Part shown: positions 8,811 to 16,872 of the stretch, one piece after another
Layout: each line of letters begins with the position of its first letter
How positions within the stretch are numbered: the stretch's first letter is position 1
Origin: Veillonella sp. 3310
GTDB taxonomy: Bacteria > Bacillota > Negativicutes > Veillonellales > Veillonellaceae
Length of the DNA: 64,000 bases
Reading direction: 5' to 3'
Assembly (NCBI RefSeq): GCF_003999875.1
Contig: NZ_RQVJ01000004.1
Location: 78,676 to 142,675, forward strand
The notes under the pieces: generated by a model
Told to the model about the DNA's origin: nothing
Seen by the model: the letters and a program-made list of their open reading frames with translations, nothing else
Databases searched by the model: none
Made by a program: the position numbers and the translations under genes

Positions 8811-11105
8811 TTAACTATTAGACAAATCGTCTACTTCTTTAACATAAATATCATACCCACTGGCCTCCATATGCTGCAATGCATCATAGAGTAGGGGCTC
8901 TTGTTTTTCTTCATCACTGGCCTCTGCTGAAGACCACTTCGGCAACTTCCGAATCTCCTCTATGCCTTCTTCTGAAAGCATGCCATCTCCTTTTGCTTGA
9001 TAGTATGGATTTAATACTTCCTCTGGATTATCATAGACTGTAAGAAAATCATCAATAATACCATCTACATTAGTAGGGTCACTACCGGCGCCTACCTTTG
9101 AATTTGTATTTGTCCCTACATAAGTAGGTTTACTACTCTCAGGCGTTTGCTCTACTTTGGATACAGCTGGTATCTCCTCATGAGATGCAGTCAGTGCCAC
9201 TTCTTGCGTCACAACTGTCGGTTGTACTATCTCCTCGGGTTCGCTAGAACGTTCCACCACAGGAGCTGTTATCGTTGGTTGTGACTGTCCGCCTTGCTGT
9301 GAAGTTCCTCCAAAGGATTTTGCTGCCTCTAAATACACCTGCAGTTTTGGATCCTTCTTATCGATGGCTTTCACCACAATCGGTCGTCCTGTCACTTGTT
9401 GGAACGCTTGTTTTCCGCATTCTACATGCTGCTGTTGCACCAAGATAGGACCCGCAATCGGCGTAGGGAACACCAAGATAGCTTGCTCTTGGTCTAAGTA
9501 CACCAAGGTTCCTTGCTGATAGATAGTGTTTAGCAATCCATAATTCTTACCTCTCAACCATTTTATCACGTTTGCTAAAATCGTGCTATATTCATGAGGA
9601 CTGACCATTCCCTGTCCTACAGTCGTCTCTTGTGCCGTGTCAAATGTCGTCGTTTTAGGTGTCACCGTTGGAGATGTTTTCTTTCGCAACGGGGGTGGCA
9701 ATGGACTTTTACCACCAGAGCCAACCACCTTAGCTATACGAGGTGGTGGTAAAGGAGATGTTGCTTTTGCAGAACTAGTTCTCACCGGCGAGACAGATGG
9801 CAATAACACATCATCCTCCACTGGATGGGGAATCTCCTCTAGAACACCATCATATACATCCGTATCTGCCACAGGTGGTGCAGATTCAACCACAGGTTTG
9901 GCAACTACTACAGGTCGCTGTTCTGCCCACTCATTCAGCTTTTGGAGCAATGCATCTTCTTGACGACTTACAAATTGCTCTATCGTTGTCATACGCCCTT
10001 CTAATGTTTGGTACGTACCTCCTCCTAATTGCAATAGCGAAAGTAATCCCATTTCTACAATCACTCGTGGGTTATCTACTTGTTTTGCATTATTTTGTAC
10101 CGCTTGGAGTACATTGATATAGCGCCCGATCTCCTCCATAGATAACTCATTGGTCTGCGCCAATAATCGCTCTTTATGCGTATCATAGGCTAATAATTCT
10201 TCCGCCTCAGGCAATACTTTTGCCACAATCATAGCGCGCAAATGTTCCACTAAAGCCGTTACAATTTGACGAGCATCACGACCCATTTGTAGCGCTTCAT
10301 CTACAGCTTGCAGTAATGCTGCTCCGTTACCGGCTTTCAATATATCCACCATATCGAGAACCCAAGATTTACTCACTAAGCCAATCATAGTCTCTACTAG
10401 AGGAGCTGTAATCATATCCGAGGTCATACCAGAACATTGATCCAGAATACTCAAGGCATCCCGCAAGCCCCCATCTGCATGGACCGCAATAACTTGTGCT
10501 GCTGCCGGATCAAGAGAAATGTTACTCTCCTTTGCTACATGCAATAAGTGAGCTGTAATATCTTTAGCTGTAATACGGCGGAACGTATAGCGCTGGCAAC
10601 GAGATAAAATAGTAACTGGTAACTTCTCAGATTCTGTAGTAGCGAAAATGAACATTACATGGCTCGGCGGTTCCTCGATGGTTTTCAGCAAAGCATTCCA
10701 CGCTTCATTGGTGAGCATGTGGGCTTCATCGATGATAAACACTTTTTTATGACCTACCACAGGTAAGAAGTTCACCTGTTCTCGCAAGGCACGCACTTCA
10801 TCAATACCTCGATTGGAAGCCGCATCAATTTCGATCACATCCAAGGCTTGTCCTTGTAACATTTGCTGACACGATTCACAGTGACCGCAAGGTGTGTCTG
10901 TAGGCCCCTGTTCACAGTTAATAGCGCGAGCAAATATCTTTGCCATACTCGTTTTACCCGTACCTCTAGGACCAGCAAATAAATAGGCATGGGCCACTTT
11001 ATCTTCACGAATGGCTCGTTGTAATGTATCCGACACGTGGTGTTGACCCACAACATCGGTAAACTGTTTCGGTCTCCATCGTCTATATAACGCTAAATAA
11101 CTCAT
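8811..11105 (-). CDS. dnaX: DNA polymerase III subunit gamma/tau
   Basis: DnaX is the clamp-loader ATPase that holds the replisome together. At 764 residues it is full tau size. The AAA+ domain opens with VGQHHVSDTLQRAI and Walker A (AGPRGTGKTS, near residue 45), the zinc-binding cysteines follow (CEQG...CGHCESC), Walker B reads IIDEAHM and the sensor region LLKTIEEPPSH. Domain III follows, then a proline- and serine-rich linker (residues about 400-500) and a tau-specific C-terminal part. I saw no A7-type slippery site, so a frameshifted gamma form is not supported. AAGGAGG precedes the ATG. The SRP RNA gene lies immediately upstream on the same strand. Confidence 0.95.
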   Translation of the reverse strand: MSYLALYRRWRPKQFTDVVGQHHVSDTLQRAIREDKVAHAYLFAGPRGTGKTSMAKIFARAINCEQGPTDTPCGHCESCQQMLQGQALDVIEIDAASNRGIDEVRALREQVNFLPVVGHKKVFIIDEAHMLTNEAWNALLKTIEEPPSHVMFIFATTESEKLPVTILSRCQRYTFRRITAKDITAHLLHVAKESNISLDPAAAQVIAVHADGGLRDALSILDQCSGMTSDMITAPLVETMIGLVSKSWVLDMVDILKAGNGAALLQAVDEALQMGRDARQIVTALVEHLRAMIVAKVLPEAEELLAYDTHKERLLAQTNELSMEEIGRYINVLQAVQNNAKQVDNPRVIVEMGLLSLLQLGGGTYQTLEGRMTTIEQFVSRQEDALLQKLNEWAEQRPVVVAKPVVESAPPVADTDVYDGVLEEIPHPVEDDVLLPSVSPVRTSSAKATSPLPPPRIAKVVGSGGKSPLPPPLRKKTSPTVTPKTTTFDTAQETTVGQGMVSPHEYSTILANVIKWLRGKNYGLLNTIYQQGTLVYLDQEQAILVFPTPIAGPILVQQQHVECGKQAFQQVTGRPIVVKAIDKKDPKLQVYLEAAKSFGGTSQQGGQSQPTITAPVVERSSEPEEIVQPTVVTQEVALTASHEEIPAVSKVEQTPESSKPTYVGTNTNSKVGAGSDPTNVDGIIDDFLTVYDNPEEVLNPYYQAKGDGMLSEEGIEEIRKLPKWSSAEASDEEKQEPLLYDALQHMEASGYDIYVKEVDDLSNS

Positions 11106-11128
11106 AGCCCCTCCTTTCCCTTAAGATA

Positions 11129-11157
11129 TGAAAAAAAGCAGCTAAGCTAGCTGCTTT
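11129..11157 (-). terminator. Intrinsic terminator after SRP RNA
   Basis: Arms AAAGCAGCT and AGCTGCTTT form a 9-bp stem with a 5-base loop, followed on the minus strand by seven T residues. It directly follows the paired 3' end of the SRP RNA and precedes dnaX. Confidence 0.85.
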
Positions 11158-11306
11158 ACCATAGCACTCGAATCTGACAGCCCTATAGGTTTCCTCGTGG
11201 CACAAGAGAGTTACCGCTTAATGCTGCTCCAATCAAGGCCTGACATGGTTCACAGGCTCTCCTTGCACAAGCCCCATAGAACTGTCATATTCCAATGCTA
11301 TTACCC
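11158..11306 (-). ncRNA. ffs: Signal recognition particle RNA (4.5S-type)
   Basis: The minus strand holds the conserved SRP helix 8 core: GTCAGG on the 5' side and AGCAGC on the 3' side, which form the Ffh-binding symmetric loop. The rest folds into one long rod. Pairs include TAGCATT/AGTGCTA at the base, GACAG/CTGTC (11282-11286 with 11176-11180), a nine-pair helix TTCTATGGG with CCTATAGGG including wobbles, and GAGAG/CTCTC. Position immediately upstream of dnaX is common for this gene in Firmicutes. The apical loop reads CCTTGATTGG instead of the usual CCGGAAGG. Ends are estimated from the pairing, the promoter and the terminator. Confidence 0.85.
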
Positions 11307-11310
11307 TATT

Positions 11311-11339
11311 ATTATACATGTTTTCCTTGTCCTATTCAA
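11311..11339 (-). promoter_or_regulatory. Sigma-A-type promoter of SRP RNA
   Basis: The minus strand has -35 TTGAAT (11334-11339) and a perfect -10 TATAAT (11311-11316) separated by exactly 17 bases. The predicted start near 11304 coincides with the 5' end implied by the SRP RNA base pairing. Confidence 0.8.
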
Positions 11340-11368
11340 GGCTTTATACCCCTTTCTCTCATAAAATA

Positions 11369-11377
11369 TGCTATACT
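11369..11377 (+). promoter_or_regulatory. Extended -10 promoter of small toxin-like ORF
   Basis: The plus strand reads TGCTATACT, an extended -10 with five of six consensus bases. No clear -35 is seen. A start near 11384 would leave a short 5' untranslated region of about 28 bases ahead of the ORF at 11413. Confidence 0.5.
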
Positions 11378-11412
11378 TTAAGTATCCTCTTTAAACGAAA
11401 GGAGGTGAGTTC

Positions 11413-11532
11413 ATGGAGGTTGATTACGACGCTCTCGTATGGTGGGTTAACTTTCTTACCCCTATTCTGCAAGGATTGATTGTTAATTTTTTAACATATG
11501 CAATTCTGAAGTATTATAAGAATAGAAAGTAG
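11413..11532 (+). CDS. Fst-like small hydrophobic peptide, probable type I toxin
   Basis: This 39-codon ORF begins MEVDYDALVWWVNF, continues with a single hydrophobic helix and ends in a basic tail KYYKNRK. GGAGGTGAG lies at ideal distance before the ATG. The core TPILQGLIVNFL aligns with the APIFVGLVLEMI core of the enterococcal toxin Fst, recalled from knowledge and not searched. The ORF ends 4 bases before a symmetric terminator, and a convergent promoter beyond it would make an antisense RNA sharing two direct repeats with the ORF's start region. That is the architecture of the par/Fst addiction module, where the peptide damages the membrane unless the RNA blocks translation. Toxicity is inference. 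It could instead be a harmless small membrane peptide. Confidence 0.7.
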   Translation: MEVDYDALVWWVNFLTPILQGLIVNFLTYAILKYYKNRK

Positions 11533-11536
11533 AAAG

Positions 11537-11566
11537 AAAAAAGGACGGCTGCCACCGTCCTTTTTT
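11537..11566. terminator. Bidirectional terminator shared by toxin mRNA and antisense RNA
   Basis: Twelve-base arms AAAAAAGGACGG and CCGTCCTTTTTT flank a 6-base loop, giving a stem with T-runs in both directions. It lies between two converging transcription units, as in par loci. Confidence 0.85.
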
Positions 11567-11616
11567 GAGTTCATGAATGATTTTCTACAACGCTCTCAGA
11601 AAGATTCATTCCTTCT
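11537..11616 (-). ncRNA. Predicted antisense antitoxin RNA (RNA II-like)
   Basis: A minus-strand transcript of about 80 bases is predicted from the promoter at 11623-11651 to the bidirectional terminator. It contains sequences complementary to the toxin mRNA because two direct repeats are shared on the plus strand: TGAGTTCATG at 11406-11415 and 11566-11575, and TACRACGCTCTC at 11425-11436 and 11586-11597. The first repeat spans the toxin start codon and the end of its ribosome-binding site. The one differing base in the second repeat still allows a G-U pair. No transcription data are available. Confidence 0.6.
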
Positions 11617-11622
11617 GCTCCA

Positions 11623-11651
11623 AGTATACACCATTCTCTCCTAAAATACAA
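11623..11651 (-). promoter_or_regulatory. Promoter of predicted antisense RNA
   Basis: The minus strand carries -35 TTGTAT (11646-11651) and -10 TATACT (11623-11628) with 17-base spacing. It points toward the toxin ORF and starts in the short gap after the DUF421 gene. Confidence 0.6.
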
Positions 11652-11656
11652 TGGTA

Positions 11657-12301
11657 TTATCCTCTGCGCCCTTCATAAGGATGCAGAATTAGATGACCTT
11701 TGGAGTATTCTCCTACATATATATCACTAATAGAATATCCTTGGTCTTGTACTTCTTCTTCCAACCAAGCCATGTCTTTGTCCGCAAGCTCTAGTATATC
11801 TGGGTCTACCACTCCGTCCACAATCACTGGGTAGCGAATGATATCATCACCGTTCATGACTAATGTTAATTGCCCGTTTTGCTCGAGTACAGCACGGCGT
11901 ACATCGCTCACAAGGGTAACCCCTGCACTGCGAAGCTTCAACTGCAAATCACTGCCACGAAGACCACGTTTCAAACATTCACCAACACGAATCTTACCCC
12001 GGTCAATAACAATGCTAGGACGTCCATCGATGAGCGTTTTAATCCATCGCACATGAGCGCTAAGAAAACGCAAGCCCATGACCACGATAGTCCACGCGAT
12101 AAGGACTAGAAAGAATTGCAAGATACCAATACTTTCACTGTAGATAACAGCACCAATAATACCACCTAGTACATAGTTTTGTACCTGATCTAAGGCCGAG
12201 TTCGGCGCTAAATTTCCTTTACCCATCAAGTTCATTTGCAAAATGAGGGCTAGGATACCAAGGGCTAGCTTAATAAATACTAATGTATATCCTGTTAACA
12301 T
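11657..12301 (-). CDS. DUF421 (YetF-like) membrane protein
   Basis: The 214-residue protein has three hydrophobic segments in its first 85 residues, including the conserved ILQMNLMGKGNLAPNSALDQ stretch, then a soluble domain with RPSIVIDRGKI and a DLQLKLRSAGVTLVSDVRRAVLEQNG-type core typical of DUF421 (shown here in two parts: DLQLKLRSAG and VSDVRRAVLEQNG). Members such as B. subtilis YetF sit in the cytoplasmic membrane. Some are linked to spore or stress physiology, but no reaction is known. It starts 4 bases after the DUF3290 stop, so the two are one operon; DUF3290-DUF421 pairing is common in Firmicutes. Confidence 0.85.
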   Translation of the reverse strand: MLTGYTLVFIKLALGILALILQMNLMGKGNLAPNSALDQVQNYVLGGIIGAVIYSESIGILQFFLVLIAWTIVVMGLRFLSAHVRWIKTLIDGRPSIVIDRGKIRVGECLKRGLRGSDLQLKLRSAGVTLVSDVRRAVLEQNGQLTLVMNGDDIIRYPVIVDGVVDPDILELADKDMAWLEEEVQDQGYSISDIYVGEYSKGHLILHPYEGRRG

Positions 12302-12305
12302 ATTA

Positions 12306-12764
12306 TCATTTATCCTTCTTCACATCTACAATCTTAGGATTACTATTAATCATCTCCACAGGCCGTAAAGAATAACCATCCTTATTCATAGTGAAAGTCA
12401 CCTCGAAATAAGCTTCCTCAATACTGACAATCATACGATCTTGCACGCGCAATGTATTAACTCGAATCTTATCCTTAGGTACATCGGCACGTTCACTTAA
12501 ATTATTTAAAAATTGCACCATGTAGCTTGATTCTTCTGCACTATTAATATCACGAGTGTAATCATTAACTTGTAAACCCAATAAAAACACAAGCCCCAAT
12601 ACAATGATAATTCCTAAGTCACGGAACTTAGTATCAAAGCGATTATACATAACTTTTACACCTACTACTAGCAATGCTACTAGCAAAATAGATGTCATAA
12701 TGTATTGCAACAGAGATGTAAACTCTCCTCGTTGCACCACATAGGCATAGGTATAAAATTCCAT
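12306..12764 (-). CDS. DUF3290 family membrane protein
   Basis: This 152-residue protein opens with MEFYTYAYVVQRGEF, followed by two membrane segments (YIMTSILLVALLVVGVKVM and LGIIIVLGLVFLLGLQVNDY) and a soluble C-terminal domain of about 80 residues that probably faces outside. It is the partner family of DUF421, whose gene follows directly. GAGGT precedes the ATG. No biochemical function is established, and none can be read from the sequence. Confidence 0.82.
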   Translation of the reverse strand: MEFYTYAYVVQRGEFTSLLQYIMTSILLVALLVVGVKVMYNRFDTKFRDLGIIIVLGLVFLLGLQVNDYTRDINSAEESSYMVQFLNNLSERADVPKDKIRVNTLRVQDRMIVSIEEAYFEVTFTMNKDGYSLRPVEMINSNPKIVDVKKDK

Positions 12765-12780
12765 AATTACCTCACAGTTC

Positions 12781-13332
12781 TTACTTTAATGTTTCATTAT
12801 ACTGCGCCCGTTCGCCACCTACAAATTTAGGTCGCACACGAGCCGCCGTTACATGGGCTGCGCCAATTTCTATTACGCTTAAACGCACAGGTACTGCTAC
12901 ATGTTTCAAATGCATGCCGATGAAAGTATCTCCTATATCAATACCTGCATCAGCCTTTACACACTCCACTAACACAGGATCTGACCATGTGGCATAGGCT
13001 GTAGTTGCCATAGAACCTCCTGCATGTTGTACAGGCACTACATTTACTTCTTCATAGCCTCTAGCCTCTGCAGCATGACGTTCCATTACCAAGGCCCGAT
13101 TAAGATGTTCACAGCATTGAATAGCCACATCGAAGCCATATTCACCTTGCACCTCAGACAGAGCTCTAAATAAATCCGATGCCACCTCTAAAGAGGAGTC
13201 CTTACCGATATGTCCACCACGTACTTCACTAGTGGAGCATCCTACTACCAGTAGTTTACCTTCTTGCAGTTTCGCTGTCATAGCCAATTCCGTTATAGCA
13301 GATTTCATAGACTCATATAGATTTTCATTCAT
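12781..13332 (-). CDS. YwlG/TIGR01440 family protein
   Basis: The product, 183 residues from my chosen start, matches the conserved YwlG-like family: LLVVGCSTSEVRGGHIGKDSS near the N terminus, IQCCEHLNRALVMER in the middle, and VPVQHAGGS followed by GIDIGDTFIGMHLKHVAVPVR near the end. I start at 13332 because AGGAAGG lies 7 bases upstream of that ATG; the longer reading from 13374 has no ribosome-binding site. The family is widespread in Firmicutes, is often near upp or glyA, and has no assigned reaction. Here it stands just upstream of DUF3290 on the same strand. Confidence 0.85.
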   Translation of the reverse strand: MNENLYESMKSAITELAMTAKLQEGKLLVVGCSTSEVRGGHIGKDSSLEVASDLFRALSEVQGEYGFDVAIQCCEHLNRALVMERHAAEARGYEEVNVVPVQHAGGSMATTAYATWSDPVLVECVKADAGIDIGDTFIGMHLKHVAVPVRLSVIEIGAAHVTAARVRPKFVGGERAQYNETLK

Positions 13333-13450
13333 AGGTGCACCTTCCTTTCCATGAATACGAATAGATTCAAGCAAGTATACCTCTATCCTACCATATTACT
13401 TTGTTATAAGTACCGCACATTGGGACACGAAACAGCATTACCGTATGCGA

Positions 13451-14329
13451 TTAGTTAGCCATATGCACCACACGTTGTGGATACGGGATGTCGATGCCCT
13501 CTGCATCAAAGCGATCTTTTACTTCAGACATGACGCCATAATAGACTTCTCTAAATTCGTCCGCATTAATCAAAGGATATGCCACAATATTCACAGAGCT
13601 ATCACCAAATTCTTTGATGCCAATTTCTAATGTATCCATATTATGAACCTTACCTGTGCTCGCAAGAATTTCTTTAATAATTTCAATGGCACGGTGATGG
13701 TTCGCATTATAGTTAATACCAAATACAAACGTAATATATCTCGTTTGTTCATAGTTACTATTCATCAAGTTATTAGACGTAATCGCCGAGTTAGGGATGA
13801 ATACAATACGATTTTCTTTGGTAGCAATGGCTGTGTTAATGAGATGGATAGATTTCACTGAACCTTCTACACCATTTACAGAAATCCAGTCCCCTGCCTT
13901 GAACGGTTTGAAAGCCAAGATAATCAAACCAGATGCCAAGTTGGACATATTATTTTGTAAGGCTAAACCAATAGCGATACCAAAGGCACCAAAAGCGGCT
14001 AAAAAGTTATTCGTCGGGAATCCCACTAAGGACAAAGCTGATAGCACGACTACGGACAAAATAGTGTAGTAAATAATTTGAGACGCAAAGCTGCGCACCG
14101 TTTGATCATAACTGGCACGGCTCATCAACTGTACTGCCACACGTCTTACGAATAGAGCAATATAACGACCTACTATTAATACAACAATGGCCAAGATAAT
14201 ACTCGGTAAATATTCAATCAATAAGGATTGCATTTGATTAACAAAGGAAATACTTTCCTCCACATGTTCCGCCACTTTTTCAGCACCCGCCGCTGTAGCT
14301 GTAGCAATTTTTTCTTCTGCTAATAACAT
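13451..14329 (-). CDS. MscS-family mechanosensitive ion channel
   Basis: At 292 residues this is the size of small-conductance mechanosensitive channels. Three membrane helices lie in residues 35-130. The pore-lining helix reads GAFGIAIGLALQNNMSNLASG, close to the Ala/Gly-packed TM3 of E. coli MscS, followed by the beta domain (FKAGDWISVNGVEGSVKSIH, then NRIVFIPNSAI) and the alpha-beta C-terminal domain ending PYPQRVV. It releases solutes when membrane tension rises. The N-terminal segment before TM1 is about 30 residues. It has its own AAAGGAG site and appears monocistronic. Confidence 0.93.
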   Translation of the reverse strand: MLLAEEKIATATAAGAEKVAEHVEESISFVNQMQSLLIEYLPSIILAIVVLIVGRYIALFVRRVAVQLMSRASYDQTVRSFASQIIYYTILSVVVLSALSLVGFPTNNFLAAFGAFGIAIGLALQNNMSNLASGLIILAFKPFKAGDWISVNGVEGSVKSIHLINTAIATKENRIVFIPNSAITSNNLMNSNYEQTRYITFVFGINYNANHHRAIEIIKEILASTGKVHNMDTLEIGIKEFGDSSVNIVAYPLINADEFREVYYGVMSEVKDRFDAEGIDIPYPQRVVHMAN

Positions 14330-14703
14330 ACATTACTCCTTTCCTTTATCTATGTTGTCATTGCGTAACTCATAGCGTAAGGATATGAGTTTTCCATAGT
14401 ATTAGCTTCTATTATATCCATGAAACAAAACTTGTCAATAAAGTATACAACGAGATTTTTATCAAATGTGATAGCTACTGCTATAAGGGTATTCTCTACA
14501 TTTACTATAGCCCCATTTTGTCCTATTTCAAAATTTTTAACAACTTTAAAATTCAATAAGCCAAGTATTTAACTAGGTTCACCCCTATTAAAACCAACTC
14601 ATTTTGTCCTATAGCCGCAAAAAAACTATACAATCAAGAAATATAGGGTAGTTGATATGCCTATCAACTACCCTATATCCTAATTGTTTATGAACTATAT
14701 CTC
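14330..14703. other. Intergenic region between lutC and mscS-type gene
   Basis: I see no supported gene in these 374 bases. A 68-codon open frame at 14350-14556 lacks a ribosome-binding site and family resemblance. The stretch carries the mscS-type gene's ribosome-binding site at its left end and the lutC terminator at 14641-14678 at its right end. Confidence 0.6.
14641..14678 (-). terminator. Inverted-repeat terminator of lutC (dispersed family member)
   Basis: Seventeen-base arms (ATATAGGGTAGTTGATA and its complement, 14662-14678) enclose 4 bases, 26 bases past the lutC stop. It shares the GTTGATA...TATCAAC core with five other terminators in the window (19403, 22477, 28015, 41871, 44618). 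Confidence 0.7.
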
Positions 14704-15414
14704 TTATTTAACTAAGATGAAAGTTACATTAATCGGACCATGTACACCAACGACACGAACTAACTCGATATCTGCAGTATTGGATGGACCAGAGATGTGA
14801 ACCACATTTGTAGGGAACTTAGCTGGATCATTACGATAGATTTTCGCTAATTCTGCCATCGTTTGTGTCATACGTGGATGAATTGTATCTTCACGCAATA
14901 CAGAAATATGCGTTAAAGGCAATAAGCCCAAGGAACGACCAGATTCTTCTGTACTTGGTTGGATTACTGTTGCTGTTTCTGCAATCCCCAAGATTGGGAA
15001 TGTAATACCAATATTAGAATCCTTCGCCACATTGATGTTCGCTTCACGACCTTTCGTAGCATCCCATTGATAGAATGTAGCTTGGTCTTCCCCTAATTGT
15101 TGGAATGCAGCTTCTAAACCATATGTTTCTACTTCTGCAGATTTAGGGTACACAACACTGCCGCCACCACGAGCAACGATTTCATCTACCAAAGCTTGGC
15201 CTACTTGAGATGCGTCCACTTCGATTAATTTAGTACCCAAGCGTTCTGCTTCTGTTTTAAACATCTGTACTACTTGCTCATGGCTAAGGTCAGAATACAT
15301 AGTCTCTTGAGGGCCTTTTGAAAAATCAAAAGGTGTTACAGATGTAGGAATTGAGTCACGGCCTAACGCACGAGATAGGCGACCTAAAAAGGCTTGTTTT
15401 TTTGCTTGATCCAT
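14704..15414 (-). CDS. lutC: Lactate utilization protein LutC
   Basis: LutC (DUF162/LUD domain) is the third component of the LutABC iron-sulfur system that oxidises L-lactate to pyruvate. The 236-residue protein shows the LUD motifs GITFPILGIAETATVI and RSLGLLPLTHISVL and a C-terminal GPSNTADIELVRVVGVHGP segment, the conserved end of the family. It begins 1 base after lutB with AAAGGAG upstream, forming the last gene of the lutA-lutB-lutC operon. Lactate is the main carbon source of Veillonella-type organisms, so the operon is central metabolism here. Confidence 0.93.
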   Translation of the reverse strand: MDQAKKQAFLGRLSRALGRDSIPTSVTPFDFSKGPQETMYSDLSHEQVVQMFKTEAERLGTKLIEVDASQVGQALVDEIVARGGGSVVYPKSAEVETYGLEAAFQQLGEDQATFYQWDATKGREANINVAKDSNIGITFPILGIAETATVIQPSTEESGRSLGLLPLTHISVLREDTIHPRMTQTMAELAKIYRNDPAKFPTNVVHISGPSNTADIELVRVVGVHGPINVTFILVK

Positions 15415-15415
15415 T

Positions 15416-16861
15416 TTATTTCTCCTTTCCCTTTTGTGCTACGTGTTTCGCATATTCATCACGGAATTTACTCATTTTGAGCAAGCCCATGTCTTTTGCT
15501 TTCACCCAGCCACCAACTACTGGCAATACTTTCGTCCAATCTGCCATATGTCCATTGTTACTCATTAATTTCATGCCGATAGCACCCATTTTAGTACCCA
15601 TATCGAACAAGAAAGAATTCGCAAATACACCTGCCACTGTGTGGAAGATACTGCGTTCAAGAGCTGGACGCATTTGTAATTTATCAGCAATCACTTGACG
15701 ATGTTTCAACAATAATTCATGCAACGGAATTTTTACTGGGCAATGTTCCCAACATTCGCCGCACAATGTGGACGCGTAAGGAAGATCGCCAGCTTCTTCA
15801 TAACCAACCAATAATGGAGTTAATACAGCACCCATTGGACCTGGATAGATAGAGCCATAACCATGACCTGTAATATGACGATATACTGGGCAAATGTTCA
15901 TGCAAGCACCGCAACGGATACAACGTAACATTTCTTCAAAATCGCCACCTAAAATACCAGAACGGCGGTTATCGATGATAACGATGTGTAATTCTTCTGG
16001 ACCATCTGCTTCCCCTTCACGAGCAGGACCTGTGATCATGGAGAAGTAGTTAGAAATTTTAGCACCTACAGAGGAACGAATCAACATTTCCATCATGACA
16101 TCCAAAGAGGCAAAGTCTGGCACCAAACGTTCCATACCCATCAATGCAATTTGCGTTTTAGGCATGGAGCTTGCCATACGACCATTACCTTCGTTAGATA
16201 CGATAGTAATAGTACCAGTTTCAGCTACGCCGAAGTTACATCCAGTGAAACCAACATCTGCACGCAAGAAACGATCACGAATATAGCGACGTACAAAACG
16301 AGTCATTTCTTCTGGATTTTCAGTGCCTTCATAACCTAATTTTTTAGCAAATGTATCACGAATACGGTTACGCTCGAAGTGCAAGGCAGGTACTACGATA
16401 TGAGATGGAGGATCGAAGTCCGCTGTTTGCAAAATAAATTCTGCCAAGTCAGTTTCATTTACTTCGATGCCGGCTTCAATTAATTCATGGTTCAAACCGA
16501 TTTCTTCAGATACCATGGTTTTGGATTTAACAACCATTTTTGCTTCTTTTGCACGAAGCACTTCCATGCAAATCGCTGTCGCTTCTTTATCATCAGCCGC
16601 AAAGTGCACATGGGCACCTGCTTTTTCAGCATTTTCCGCAAATTGGTTTAAATAGTAATCCAAGTTAGCCAACACATGGTCACGCAAATCAGCGGACTCT
16701 TGACGGAACTCTTCCCATTCCGCAACTTGATCTACTACAGCTTTACGTTTTTCATAAAATACATCCTGTGCTGTTTGAATGGCTTTCACTTTGAAGTCAT
16801 TAGCAAGCACATCGTTAACGCGTGTCTTAAACGGACGTGTATCGTATAAAATATTACTCAT
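15416..16861 (-). CDS. lutB: Lactate utilization iron-sulfur protein LutB
   Basis: LutB (481 residues) is the large iron-sulfur subunit of the L-lactate oxidation complex. It has an N-terminal LUD domain (VETGTITIVSNEGNGR-like signature read as GVAETGTITIVSNEGNGR near residue 210) and a ferredoxin-like region with two cysteine clusters, CIRCGACMNICPVY near residue 312 and CGECWEHCPVKIP near residue 367, enough for two 4Fe-4S clusters. GATAGGAGG precedes the start. It sits between lutA and lutC with gaps of 11 and 1 bases, so the three are translated together. Confidence 0.95.
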   Translation of the reverse strand: MSNILYDTRPFKTRVNDVLANDFKVKAIQTAQDVFYEKRKAVVDQVAEWEEFRQESADLRDHVLANLDYYLNQFAENAEKAGAHVHFAADDKEATAICMEVLRAKEAKMVVKSKTMVSEEIGLNHELIEAGIEVNETDLAEFILQTADFDPPSHIVVPALHFERNRIRDTFAKKLGYEGTENPEEMTRFVRRYIRDRFLRADVGFTGCNFGVAETGTITIVSNEGNGRMASSMPKTQIALMGMERLVPDFASLDVMMEMLIRSSVGAKISNYFSMITGPAREGEADGPEELHIVIIDNRRSGILGGDFEEMLRCIRCGACMNICPVYRHITGHGYGSIYPGPMGAVLTPLLVGYEEAGDLPYASTLCGECWEHCPVKIPLHELLLKHRQVIADKLQMRPALERSIFHTVAGVFANSFLFDMGTKMGAIGMKLMSNNGHMADWTKVLPVVGGWVKAKDMGLLKMSKFRDEYAKHVAQKGKEK

Positions 16862-16872
16862 GGTGACTCCTC

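Noticed and set aside
8811..11105. Possible programmed frameshift in dnaX producing gamma
   Set aside because: The linker region holds only AAAG-AAAA type runs; no A7/AAAAAAG slippery site with a following hairpin was visible.
14350..14556. 68-codon open frame on the minus strand between lutC and the MscS gene
   Set aside because: No ribosome-binding site, AT-driven composition and no family resemblance; treated as chance.
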